Origin: Actinomycetota bacterium
GTDB taxonomy: Bacteria; Actinomycetota; Actinomycetes; S36-B12
DNA length: 64,000 bases
NCBI GenBank assembly: GCA_016717115.1
Contig: JADKGE010000001.1
Location: forward strand, 372,001-436,000
Reading direction: 5' to 3'
In this document: piece after piece, positions 30,012-38,044 of the stretch
How the letters are laid out: every line of letters begins with the position of its first letter
How positions within the stretch are numbered: position 1 is the stretch's first letter
Notes under the pieces: generated by a model
Told to the model about the DNA's origin: nothing
The model's input: the letters and a program-made list of their open reading frames with translations, nothing else
The model's database searches: none
Translations under genes and position numbers: made by a program

Positions 30012-30098
30012 CTAGCGCCACAGCGCCGCGACGATCACGACGACGGTCAGAGAGATCAGGACCGCGAGCGTGACGAAACGGCGCGTGCGCGGGTCCAT
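30012..30098 (-). CDS. 28-residue single-TM micro-protein
   Basis: ATG at 30098 to TAG at 30012. The product starts MDPRTRRF and is otherwise one hydrophobic segment (VTLAVLISLTVVVIVAALW). The basic N-terminus and hydrophobic core have typical positive-inside features. Its stop lies 4 bases before the start of the propeller protein on the same strand, suggesting translational coupling, and a G-rich site precedes the ATG. Supported by composition and position only. Confidence 0.5.
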   Translation of the reverse strand: MDPRTRRFVTLAVLISLTVVVIVAALWR

Positions 30099-30117
30099 GC
30101 CCCAAGCGTATGGGTCG

Positions 30118-31575
30118 CTACTTCACCCCGAGCAGGACCTCGAGCGGGTAGATGCAGAAGTAGACGAGGAAGGCCACGGAGATGACCCACATCAGCCAGT
30201 TGACGTCCCGAATCCTGCCCGTGGCGACCTTGATCACGACCCACGTGACGAAGCCTGCGCCGATGCCGTTCGTGATCGAGTACGTGAACGGCATCAGCAC
30301 GATCGTGAGGAACGCCGGAATGCCGATCGAGTAGTCGGTGAAGTCGATGTGGCGGATCTGCGTCATCATCAGGAAGCCGACCACGACGAGCGCGGGCGTC
30401 GCCGCCTCGTAGGGCACGATCGTCACGAGCGGCGAGAACAGCATGGCCACGAGGAACAACGCCCCCGTCACCAGCGAGGCGATGCCGGTTCGCGCGCCTT
30501 CGCCGATGCCCGCCGCCGACTCGATGTAGGCGGTGTTGCTTGAGGCGGACGCCATGCCGCCGGCGGCCGCGGCCAGGGAGTCGACGACCAGGATGCTCTC
30601 GAAGTGCGGGATCTGGCCCTCGTCGTCGAGGAGTTCCGCCTCCGTCGCCAGGCCGAACGCCGTGCCCATGGTGTCGAAGAAGTCGCTGAGCATCAGGGAG
30701 AAGATCGCCAGGATCGCGGCCACGACGCCGATCACCTGGAAGCTGCCGAAGAGGTTGAACTGGCCGAGCAGGCTCAGGTCGGGCGTCGAGATCAGCTGGT
30801 CGGGCACCTTCGGGACGTTGAGTCCCCAGCCAAGGGGGTTGTCGGCGTTCTTGGCGCCAACACCGGCGATGGCCTCGATGACGATGGCGAGGACCGTGGT
30901 GGCGAGGATGCCGATGAGGATCGCGCCCTTGACCTTGCGCACGACGAGGATGATCGTCAGCAGCAGCCCGAAGCAGAACGTGAAGATGGGCCAGCCCTGG
31001 AGCTCGCCGAAGATCCCGAAGGTGATGAGCGGGACGCCGGTGCGCACGATGCCCGAGTCGACCAGGCCGATGATCGTGATGAACATGCCGATGCCGACGC
31101 CGATCGCGTACTTGAGCTGCTCGGGCACCGCGGTGAACACGGCGGACCGGAAGCCGGTGAGCACCAGCAGCAGGATGAGGAGGCCTTCGAGCACGACCAG
31201 TCCCATGGCGTCCGCCCACGTCATCTGCGGCGCCAGGGTGAACGCGACGAAGCCGTTGAGACCGAGACCGGCCGCGATCGCGATCGGGAAGCGACCTAGG
31301 GCGCCCATGAGGATCGTCATGACTCCCGCGACGAGGGCGGTGACGGCCGTCACCGTGGCGATCGAGGTCACGACGTCGGTCGTGCCGCCGACGAACTCGC
31401 CGTTCATGTCCTTCGCCGTGCCGATGATCAGCGGGTTGAGCACGACGATGTAGGCCATCGTGAAGAACGTGACGAAACCGCCTCGCACCTCTCGGCTGTA
31501 GGTGGACCCTCGAGCGGACATCTCGAACCAGCGGTCGAAGCTGCTCTTGGGCGGCGTGTGCGTCGTCACAGACAT
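30118..31575 (-). CDS. NCS2/AzgA-family purine permease
   Basis: 485 residues with about 12-14 membrane segments. The early TMAYIVVLNPLI, AAGLGLNGFVAFTLAP and SNTAYIESAAGIGEGARTGI segments are characteristic of the AzgA (adenine/guanine/hypoxanthine) branch of NCS2 permeases. The ATG at 31575 has GGAGGA upstream; the longer frame upstream has no family match. It faces the DUF2530 gene across 91 bases, in which I see no riboswitch fold. Confidence 0.92.
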   Translation of the reverse strand: MSVTTHTPPKSSFDRWFEMSARGSTYSREVRGGFVTFFTMAYIVVLNPLIIGTAKDMNGEFVGGTTDVVTSIATVTAVTALVAGVMTILMGALGRFPIAIAAGLGLNGFVAFTLAPQMTWADAMGLVVLEGLLILLLVLTGFRSAVFTAVPEQLKYAIGVGIGMFITIIGLVDSGIVRTGVPLITFGIFGELQGWPIFTFCFGLLLTIILVVRKVKGAILIGILATTVLAIVIEAIAGVGAKNADNPLGWGLNVPKVPDQLISTPDLSLLGQFNLFGSFQVIGVVAAILAIFSLMLSDFFDTMGTAFGLATEAELLDDEGQIPHFESILVVDSLAAAAGGMASASSNTAYIESAAGIGEGARTGIASLVTGALFLVAMLFSPLVTIVPYEAATPALVVVGFLMMTQIRHIDFTDYSIGIPAFLTIVLMPFTYSITNGIGAGFVTWVVIKVATGRIRDVNWLMWVISVAFLVYFCIYPLEVLLGVK

Positions 31576-31666
31576 GGATCCTCCGGGAGAGACGATGTTC
31601 GTCATGGCTCGCCGGGGAAGGCGACAGGCGTCGGACGTTCCGCGCGCAGAGTAGCGTGGCCGTGTT

Positions 31667-31897
31667 ATGGGCGTGTTACGAGTCGGTGACTCCGACAACG
31701 ACGCGATCCTGCCGGTGTCCCTCGGCACGATCGTCTGGCTCGTCGTGCTCGTCGGCCTCATCATCCGCAAGCCGGAACTCGACGCCTCTGGGGCCACCTG
31801 GTGGATCGGGGCAGCGGCCGTGGGGGTCGTCAGCGGCGTCGGCGGGGTGGTCTTCCTACGATGGCGACGAGCCCGAATGGACCGACGCCGGGCCTGA
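31667..31897 (+). CDS. DUF2530-like small membrane protein
   Basis: 76 residues with two hydrophobic segments (about 17-33 and 45-64) and a basic C-terminal tail. The length, topology and adjacency to a DUF3027 gene fit the actinobacterial DUF2530 family, whose function is unknown. It ends 2 bases before the convergent DUF3027 stop. Confidence 0.75.
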   Translation: MGVLRVGDSDNDAILPVSLGTIVWLVVLVGLIIRKPELDASGATWWIGAAAVGVVSGVGGVVFLRWRRARMDRRRA

Positions 31898-31899
31898 TG

Positions 31900-32685
31900 T
31901 CAGGAGTGACCGAGCTCCAGCGGATCCCACGACATCTCATCGACCGACGACTCCGACTTCGGGTCGGCCTCGGCCTCGACCTCCACCTCCGAATGCGCGC
32001 CGCACCCGAACGTGAGGGCCACGACCCGGCCATCGGCCGGGCTCATCCGGTTGGCGCAGACGGCGAACACCTGACCCATGGGGCCGCCGACCGGCAGCAT
32101 GAAGCCGCAGGTGGCGCAGTCGCCAGCGGACTGCCGTGCCATGGGAGTGGTCGGGCCGTAGTCACCCTCGACCCAGCGCTCCGCCGCCTCGTCGCGACCC
32201 AGCAGGGACAGGACGCGCAACCGGCCGAGCCCGATCTCCCACTGGCCCGGCAGCAGGGGTGAGAGGGACGCGACGGACTCGAGGTCGTCGAGGCCGGTGA
32301 GACCGGCCACGAGCCTCTCGTCGTCGGCCGGCGTCGGCAGCACGTCGCCTGGACCCAGATCGCCCGGGCGCACGCGCTCGCTCCAGGGAATCCACGCCGG
32401 CGCCACGATGGCGTCGGGCCCGGGCAGGAGGACCACGTCGTTGACGGACACGGACTTGGCTCGGGGTGCCCGGGCCAGCGTGACGGTCCAGCGCCAGCCC
32501 ACGTACGCGGGGCTCAGGCACGCGAGACTGTGGGTGGCGAGACGCTCGCCCTCCATGACGACGCCCATGTGGTCGCCCACCACGGCGTCGCCCACCTCCT
32601 CGACGGCGGCCGCACGGGCCTGGTCGACCGCAGCGAACAGCACGGCGTCACGCTTGACGTCGCTGGCCGTCGCGGGAGGTGTCAT
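31900..32685 (-). CDS. DUF3027 family protein
   Basis: 261 residues. Conserved features of the actinobacterial DUF3027 family: VGWRWTVTLARAPRAKSVSVND, VAPAWIPWSERVRPGDLG, and a Cys-bearing C-terminal part (GDCATCGFMLPVGG, CANRMSPADGRVV, FGCGAHSE) likely binding a metal. The function is not established. ATG 32685 is preferred over a GTG at 32703. It sits in the conserved block with a cold-shock protein and XPB, as in mycobacteria. Confidence 0.85.
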   Translation of the reverse strand: MTPPATASDVKRDAVLFAAVDQARAAAVEEVGDAVVGDHMGVVMEGERLATHSLACLSPAYVGWRWTVTLARAPRAKSVSVNDVVLLPGPDAIVAPAWIPWSERVRPGDLGPGDVLPTPADDERLVAGLTGLDDLESVASLSPLLPGQWEIGLGRLRVLSLLGRDEAAERWVEGDYGPTTPMARQSAGDCATCGFMLPVGGPMGQVFAVCANRMSPADGRVVALTFGCGAHSEVEVEAEADPKSESSVDEMSWDPLELGHS

Positions 32686-32748
32686 ACGCGAATTGTGTCC
32701 CACCGGCCCGATCTGACTGAGGGTGGGGCCAGCGGTAGTGTCACCACC

Positions 32749-33210
32749 ATGATGCGCGCTCGAACCGCAACCGTCCTCGCCGGATCCGCCATCCTCGTCC
32801 TGAGCCTGGCCGGCTGTGACAAGCCGAACCCCGGAGCCTCGGTATTCTCTGGCACCACGAGCCAGTTCCAGCGGGCCTCGTGCTGGTCGTTCACGGGCGA
32901 GGCCATCGACCCGGCCGCCTGCGCGAAGGATGTCGTCGGCAGCGCACTCGAGGGTGCACGCATCCCCAAGATCCCCGTTGTCCCCGGTCAGGTGATCGGC
33001 ATCAGCGTCGACCCGGTGGTCGCGGACGAGGGCTGGGTCCCCCAGGTGAACAGCCAGAACCTGACTCAGTCGCCCATCACGAGCACGTACTTCCGGTTCA
33101 CGTACCCCGAGTTCCAGTCCGTGCCCGAAGAGGGCATCCTGCTGCAGATCGTGGCCGGCAAGGAAGGCGCATCACGAGGCGTGTGGTTCTACCGCCTCAT
33201 GCCGTCCTAG
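32749..33210 (+). CDS. Lipoprotein, possibly DUF2771-like
   Basis: 153 residues. A basic N-terminus, hydrophobic segment and lipobox LSLAGC place a lipidated Cys at residue 23, so the product is anchored on the outer face of the membrane. The rest has no recognised catalytic motif. A DUF2771-type annotation is possible from the position beside DUF3027, but I cannot confirm it. The stop overlaps the convergent cold-shock gene by 4 bases. Confidence 0.75.
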   Translation: MMRARTATVLAGSAILVLSLAGCDKPNPGASVFSGTTSQFQRASCWSFTGEAIDPAACAKDVVGSALEGARIPKIPVVPGQVIGISVDPVVADEGWVPQVNSQNLTQSPITSTYFRFTYPEFQSVPEEGILLQIVAGKEGASRGVWFYRLMPS

Positions 33211-33590
33211 ACGTCGAGGTCGTTGGCCACGGCCCGAAGGACGGCCGCCGCCTTCTGGGCAGCGGAATCCTGCGGGTACTTGCCCCGACGAAGCTGGTTG
33301 GAGATGCCGTCGAGCAGCTTGATGACATCCTCGATGATGATGGCCATGTCATCGGCGGGCTTGCGATGACCCTTCACCACGGACGGGGCTGCCGAAAGGA
33401 CGGTCAACGACAGCGCCTGCTTGCCCCGTCGGCCGTCGACGACGCCGAACTCCACCTTGGCGCCCGGTTTGAGGGCCGCCACGCCCGCGGGCAGCGTCGA
33501 CACGTGCACGAAGACGTCATCTCCTTCGTCGGACGTGATGAACCCGAAGCCCTTCTCGGAGTCGTACCACTTCACGGTTCCCGTCGGCAC
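33207..33590 (-). CDS. Cold-shock domain protein with C-terminal extension
   Basis: 127 residues. The cold-shock domain spans residues 1-68 with RNP1 KGFGFI and RNP2 VFVHVS. A helical extension of about 60 residues follows, as in the long actinobacterial CspB type (Rv0871-like). It binds single-stranded nucleic acid as an RNA chaperone. GTG 33590 gives the canonical start PTGTVKWYDSEKG; a GTG at 33602 would add four residues. The 129 bases upstream hold no other gene that I can support. Confidence 0.9.
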   Translation of the reverse strand: MPTGTVKWYDSEKGFGFITSDEGDDVFVHVSTLPAGVAALKPGAKVEFGVVDGRRGKQALSLTVLSAAPSVVKGHRKPADDMAIIIEDVIKLLDGISNQLRRGKYPQDSAAQKAAAVLRAVANDLDV

Positions 33591-33719
33591 GGCAAGCCTC
33601 ACTCACGTCGAACGCGGTCGAACGACCGCGGCAGGGCGTCCGGCACGGGCCTCCCCATGCACCAACAGGCTACCTTCCCCTGCGCCAACCCGACCCAGAC
33701 ACCCTGAGAGACTGACCCC

Positions 33720-33938
33720 ATGGCTGATACGACGTCCCGGGCAGACCGGGTCCTTCGCGTGGGCGCCGCCATCACGGCACTCGGCCTGATCTTCACCCTC
33801 ATCGCGGTCGCTCCACTGCTGTTCCCCAGCCTCGGAACGCCGAGCGCTCTGTGGTTCCTGTCGATGCTCACCGGCGTCGGAATCGCCGTGATCGGCGTCG
33901 GACTCGCGATGAGCGCGCGATCCCGCCGCGTACCGTGA
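33720..33938 (+). CDS. Small two-TM membrane protein, unknown
   Basis: 72 residues. Polar N-terminus, then two hydrophobic segments (about 13-34 and 43-64) and a basic tail (SARSRRVP). No family recognised. Its stop overlaps the start of the helicase-related gene by one base, so the two are translated together. Confidence 0.7.
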   Translation: MADTTSRADRVLRVGAAITALGLIFTLIAVAPLLFPSLGTPSALWFLSMLTGVGIAVIGVGLAMSARSRRVP

Positions 33939-35977
33939 TGGCGATGGCGGCACCCCGAAGCCTCGCCGACGACCTGCGCCAGCGCGAGCCTGAGTCGCTG
34001 GGCCGGCTGCTCAGACGTCGGCCGGACTTGCTGCATCCCGTTCCTACGGACCTCACCGCGCTGACGACCCGGGCCACCACAGGCCCGTCGATCGCCCGGT
34101 GCCTCGACAGCCTCGATGCCCTGCACCTGCACGTGCTGCGCGTGGCGACGACGCTCACCGCCCACGACGCCGCGTCGGCGGAGGCGATCGTCGGCGAGGC
34201 GGCCGAGACCCTCGGTCCGGACGCCATCGATGACTGCATGCTCGCCCTCACCGACCTCGTGGAGGCGGCACTCATCTGGGGGACGCCCCACCAGTTGCGC
34301 GCTGTCCACGCCGTGCGCGATCAGGTCGCCGCCGTGCCGGTGCCACGCTGGCCTCGGGCCACCCTCCGCGCGTCCGAGCAGCACGACCTGTCGGATGTCG
34401 ACGAGAGGGCGGCGCTCAGCGCCCGGGCCGCCCTCGCGCAGGTGCGCGACCTCCTCGACGACTGGTCCGCCGATCCGCCGAGCATCCTGCGCAGCGGCGG
34501 CCTTTCCCTGCGTGACTTCGCCTCGGCCACGCGCGCGCTCCATTCCGACTGGCGGCGGGCATCGCTGACCATCGAAGTAGCGCACGCCGCCCGCCTCGTC
34601 GCCGACGACCACGAGGAGAGCCCGCACTGGGTGCCCACCGACCACTACGACGTCTGGTTGTCCCGGCCGCCGGCGGAGCAGTGGATCGAACTCGTGACGG
34701 CGTGGCTGGGCCTGAACCGGCTCGCCTCGCTCGCCGACGAGAAGACCCAGGTCCTGTCCACCGACCGCGACCGTCGGGCGATCCCGGTTCTGCGGCGACA
34801 GGTGCTCGACCTGCTCTGTGCGGCCCCTTCGGGTGCCTCGTTGTCGTTGGAGCAGATCATCGAGATCCTCGACGATCGTCAGCCTCGGCGCGCAGGCGAC
34901 CTCAGAGCCCTCACCGTCGACGCCACGCTCCTGGAGGCGACCGAGCTGGGTCTGACGGGGGCCGGCGCCATGAGCACGGCGGGGCGACTGCTCCTCGCGT
35001 CCCTCACGGGTCCGCCGGCGGATCGACGCCTGAGCGCCGCGGAGGTGGCCACGGCACTCAACGCCGCGCTCCCCGACGACATCGACCACGTCCTGATCCA
35101 GGCCGACCTCACCATCATCGCGCCGGGGCCGCTCGCTGCCAGCCCCTCCCGGACACTCCGCCTGCTCGCCGACGTCGAGTCGCGCGGCCATGCGACGGTG
35201 TTCCGCATCAGCGAAGGGTCGATCCGTCGTGCCCTGGACGCCGGCTGGGACGCCGCCGCCATCCATGCGGTGCTCGCGGACATCTCGAGCACTCCGGTGC
35301 CTCAGCCCCTGACCTACCTGATCGACGACACTGCACGCCGGCACGGCACCGTGCGGGTCGGCAACGCCCTCGGTTACATCCGGTGCGACAACCCCGAGAC
35401 CCTCAGCGCCGCGGTGGCCGATCGTCGGCTGCGCTCGCTCGGCCTGAGCCGGCTGGCCGACACGGTGATCATCAGCCAGTCGCCGGCGGCGGAGCTCATC
35501 GAGGAGCTGCGGGCGGCGGGGTACGCCCCGGCCGCGGAGAGCCCCGACGGCGACATCGTCATCCGCCGTCCTGAGGACCGGCGAACAGCCGCGCCCCGAG
35601 CCGGCACGGTGACGACACGCCGCATGACCGAGGACGCTCTGGTGGATGCCGCCGTTCGCTCGCTGCTTGCCGGAGACCGAGCCGCGACGGAACAGCGCGG
35701 AGCGACGGTCGTGGGCCCAGCGTCCAAGGTCGACCTGCCCAGCCTGAGCTCGGCAGCCATCCTCACCGCGCTGCGCACGGCGATCGCCGACAACAGGCCG
35801 CTGTGGATCGGTTACGCCGACACGGACGGCTCTGTCACGCAGCAGATCGTCGACCCCATCAGGCTCGCGGGCGGCGTCCTCACGGCCTTCGACCACAGAA
35901 CCGAGCAGGTGCGGTCGTTCTCCGTGGCTCGCGCCACCGGGGTCGCCCCCCTGACGACCGACGAGACCGACGGCTGA
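33938..35977 (+). CDS. Helicase C-terminal-domain-containing protein (Rv0862c-like)
   Basis: 679 residues. The N-terminal half is Leu/Ala-rich helical sequence (SLADDLRQREPESLGRLLRR). The C-terminal half has a helicase XPB/Ssl2-associated domain (IDHVLIQADLTIIAPGPLAA) and a WYL-like end (LWIGYADTDGSVTQQIVDPI). There is no Walker A, so it is not itself a helicase. Mycobacterial Rv0862c lies beside ercc3/XPB in the same way and may be its partner. Here XPB is about 2 kb downstream, separated by two minus-strand genes. Start choice: ATG 33938 within the TGATG overlap; GTG 33935 or ATG 33944 are possible. Confidence 0.82.
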   Translation: MAMAAPRSLADDLRQREPESLGRLLRRRPDLLHPVPTDLTALTTRATTGPSIARCLDSLDALHLHVLRVATTLTAHDAASAEAIVGEAAETLGPDAIDDCMLALTDLVEAALIWGTPHQLRAVHAVRDQVAAVPVPRWPRATLRASEQHDLSDVDERAALSARAALAQVRDLLDDWSADPPSILRSGGLSLRDFASATRALHSDWRRASLTIEVAHAARLVADDHEESPHWVPTDHYDVWLSRPPAEQWIELVTAWLGLNRLASLADEKTQVLSTDRDRRAIPVLRRQVLDLLCAAPSGASLSLEQIIEILDDRQPRRAGDLRALTVDATLLEATELGLTGAGAMSTAGRLLLASLTGPPADRRLSAAEVATALNAALPDDIDHVLIQADLTIIAPGPLAASPSRTLRLLADVESRGHATVFRISEGSIRRALDAGWDAAAIHAVLADISSTPVPQPLTYLIDDTARRHGTVRVGNALGYIRCDNPETLSAAVADRRLRSLGLSRLADTVIISQSPAAELIEELRAAGYAPAAESPDGDIVIRRPEDRRTAAPRAGTVTTRRMTEDALVDAAVRSLLAGDRAATEQRGATVVGPASKVDLPSLSSAAILTALRTAIADNRPLWIGYADTDGSVTQQIVDPIRLAGGVLTAFDHRTEQVRSFSVARATGVAPLTTDETDG

Positions 35978-35991
35978 ACCGCAGGACCGTC

Positions 35992-37110
35992 CTAGCCGAC
36001 GCGCACCTCGGTGCTCCATACGGTCAGGTCGGCCAGCACCTCGGGAATCGGATCGACCCCGATGCCCGCACCGGTCGGCACCGCGATCTGCCCGTCGTCG
36101 AGCACGAAGGGCTCGGTGACGTCCACCTCGTAGTAGCGATTCGACGCGCTCGTGTCGCCGGGCAGGGTGAACCCAGGGAGCGCGGCCAGGGCGATGTTCG
36201 CCGCCCGGCCGATGCCGGTCTCCAGCATCCCGCCGCACCACACGGGCGCGGATCTCGACCAGCACAGGTCGTGGATGTCCCGGGCGGTGAGGTACCCGCC
36301 CACGCGCCCGGGCTTGATGTTGATGATCGACGCGGCCCCGAATCGCAGGGCCGAGTCCGCCGACTCGACCGACAGGATCGACTCGTCCATGCAGATGGGC
36401 GTTCGGCAGGCCTGCGAGATGAGCACGTGGCCGTACCAGTCATCCTCCGCCAACGGTTGCTCATGCAGGAGCAGATCGAACTCGTCGAGCGCGGCCAGGT
36501 GCGCGGCGTCGGCGCGCGTGTAGGACTGGTTGGCGTCGGTCTGGAGGGGAACCTCGGGCCACGCATGGCGAACCGCCTCGAGCGGCGCCGCGTCCCACCC
36601 CGGCTCGATCTTCAGCTTGATGCGCCGGTAGCCCGCAGCCAGGTAGCCGCCGACTTCGTCGAGCAGTTCGGGGATCGACTCCGTCGTGGGGATGCCCACC
36701 GAGACGCCGCAGTCGACACGATCGCGAGTGGCCCCGAGGTAGGTGGCCAGGGGCAGCGCCCGCTCCCGCAGCCACACGTCGAGCAGCGCGGTCGACAGCG
36801 CTGACTTGGACATCGGGTGCCCGCGCACGACGCTCATCGCCGCTCGCACGTCCTGCGGTCCGTCGTCGCCTCCCACCTCGCGAAGGGTGGGCAGCAGGTG
36901 CTGCGTGATGACGTCGATCGCGCCATCGGCGTACTCGTGGCTGTATCCAGGCCACGACATGGCCGAGCACTCGGCCCAGCCATGCACACCATCCGACGAC
37001 ACGGCCTCGACGAGGATCACGTCGCGCACCACCTCGGTGCCGAAGCTGGTGCGGAACGGCCGGACGAGGGGCAGGTGGAGCCGGTGAAGCCTGATCATCT
37101 CAACGCTCAT
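35992..37110 (-). CDS. Enolase-superfamily OSBS / N-succinylamino acid racemase
   Basis: 372 residues. The capping domain is followed by a TIM barrel with KxK (RRIKLKIEPGWD), metal ligands in QTDANQSY, LHEQPL and CMDES, and the second catalytic Lys in INIKPGRVGG. This is the MenC/NSAR subgroup pattern, enzymes that form o-succinylbenzoate for menaquinone and/or racemise N-succinyl amino acids. No men genes are nearby; the next upstream gene is a GNAT with a 4-base overlap, as in NSAR gene pairs, which favours the racemase role. Confidence 0.88.
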   Translation of the reverse strand: MSVEMIRLHRLHLPLVRPFRTSFGTEVVRDVILVEAVSSDGVHGWAECSAMSWPGYSHEYADGAIDVITQHLLPTLREVGGDDGPQDVRAAMSVVRGHPMSKSALSTALLDVWLRERALPLATYLGATRDRVDCGVSVGIPTTESIPELLDEVGGYLAAGYRRIKLKIEPGWDAAPLEAVRHAWPEVPLQTDANQSYTRADAAHLAALDEFDLLLHEQPLAEDDWYGHVLISQACRTPICMDESILSVESADSALRFGAASIINIKPGRVGGYLTARDIHDLCWSRSAPVWCGGMLETGIGRAANIALAALPGFTLPGDTSASNRYYEVDVTEPFVLDDGQIAVPTGAGIGVDPIPEVLADLTVWSTEVRVG

Positions 37111-37928
37111 GGCTGCCTCTCCATCACGTATCCGCCGCTGGTGCTCACTCCGATGATCCGGTATCCGTCGGCGAAGGCGGCGACCAGCGCCTCCCGCACG
37201 GCGATCCGCCATCGTGCGGCCATCGCCGGGTCGGTGGCGCGAAGGGCGACGATGTCGTCCGGCAGCTCGATCTCCAGGACGTCTCGACCGTCGCTGGGCA
37301 GGCCGGCCGGGTCGATCCGGCCGAGGTGGCCCGAGGACGCGGCAACCGTCCGGTCGGAGGTCAGGCGCCACCAGGCGAACAGCCGGTCCGTCGGATCGCC
37401 CGTGTTGATCTCGTCGTCCATCGACCCGTAGAAGTCGACTTCGAAGCCCTCCACGTCGACGCCCAGCTTGACCAGGTTGAGCACGGCATTGCGGCGGACC
37501 AGTGGGTCGAACGTCCACACGATGGTGTCGATGTCCCTCTCGAGCGCCCACTCCCTCTGGTGCATCTTCAGGGCGGTGCCCACGTGCTGGTCCCGGAATG
37601 GCTCGAGAACCGCCGCCATGTGGGAGTGCAGGTGGACGCTCCAGGCGCCGTCCCTGCGATCGCGATGACGGCCGACGAAGGCGAGGGCGGCACCGGCCGG
37701 CAGATCGTCGCGGTAGGCGATGGACGCACAGCCGCCCGCGTGCACCAGGGCGCGCAGGAGGTTCGACTGGATCTGCGTCGATCCGTCGAGCGACGGCCAG
37801 ACGACGTCGAACACCCGGCGGGCCTCGCGGAGGTCGCTGAGGTCGGTCAGCGAAAGAACACGCACGTCAGCGCGCAGCTCGGCGGCCCGGCGATCATCCC
37901 GAAATGACCAAGACGTCACGCCATCCAC
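37107..37928 (-). CDS. GNAT acyltransferase (COG3375-like), partner of racemase
   Basis: 273 residues. An N-acetyltransferase-like core is visible in LHSHMAAVLEPFRDQHVGTALKMHQ (acyl-CoA loop near QHVGTAL) and WTFDPLVRRNAVLNLVKLG, characteristic of a predicted acyltransferase family that pairs with NSAR racemases; in studied cases the partner succinylates D-amino acids. The GTG at 37928 (or 37919) is preferred because the longer frame runs into a palindromic repeat. Cotranslated with the racemase gene (ATGA overlap). Confidence 0.78.
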   Translation of the reverse strand: MDGVTSWSFRDDRRAAELRADVRVLSLTDLSDLREARRVFDVVWPSLDGSTQIQSNLLRALVHAGGCASIAYRDDLPAGAALAFVGRHRDRRDGAWSVHLHSHMAAVLEPFRDQHVGTALKMHQREWALERDIDTIVWTFDPLVRRNAVLNLVKLGVDVEGFEVDFYGSMDDEINTGDPTDRLFAWWRLTSDRTVAASSGHLGRIDPAGLPSDGRDVLEIELPDDIVALRATDPAMAARWRIAVREALVAAFADGYRIIGVSTSGGYVMERQP

Positions 37929-37940
37929 CGTACAGAACCC

Positions 37941-38004
37941 CGCCGAGTGGCGGCTTGTGGCCACGAAGCCGCACCGGTTTGCCGCCACAAGCCGCCACTC
38001 GACG
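37941..38004. repeat. 64-bp palindromic element, family A copy 3
   Basis: Perfect 18-bp arms (CGAGTGGCGGCTTGTGGC at 37944-37961 against its complement at 37984-38001) around a 22-base centre. It lies in the 116-base divergent region between the GNAT gene and XPB helicase, so a terminator role is unlikely here. Same arms and total length as the copies at 12842 and 24685. Confidence 0.88.
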
Positions 38005-38044
38005 CGGGACGGCGGTTGTGCGACCGACCCCCTAAACTCAAGCG

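Noticed and set aside
31576..31666. Purine riboswitch before the AzgA-type permease
   Set aside because: The 91-base divergent region lacks the conserved junction bases and pairings of known purine riboswitches.
33599..36265. 888-codon open frame on the minus strand
   Set aside because: It lies antisense to the helicase-related gene and runs past its ends; composition is Arg/Gly/Asp-rich low-information sequence typical of high-GC shadow frames, with no family motif.
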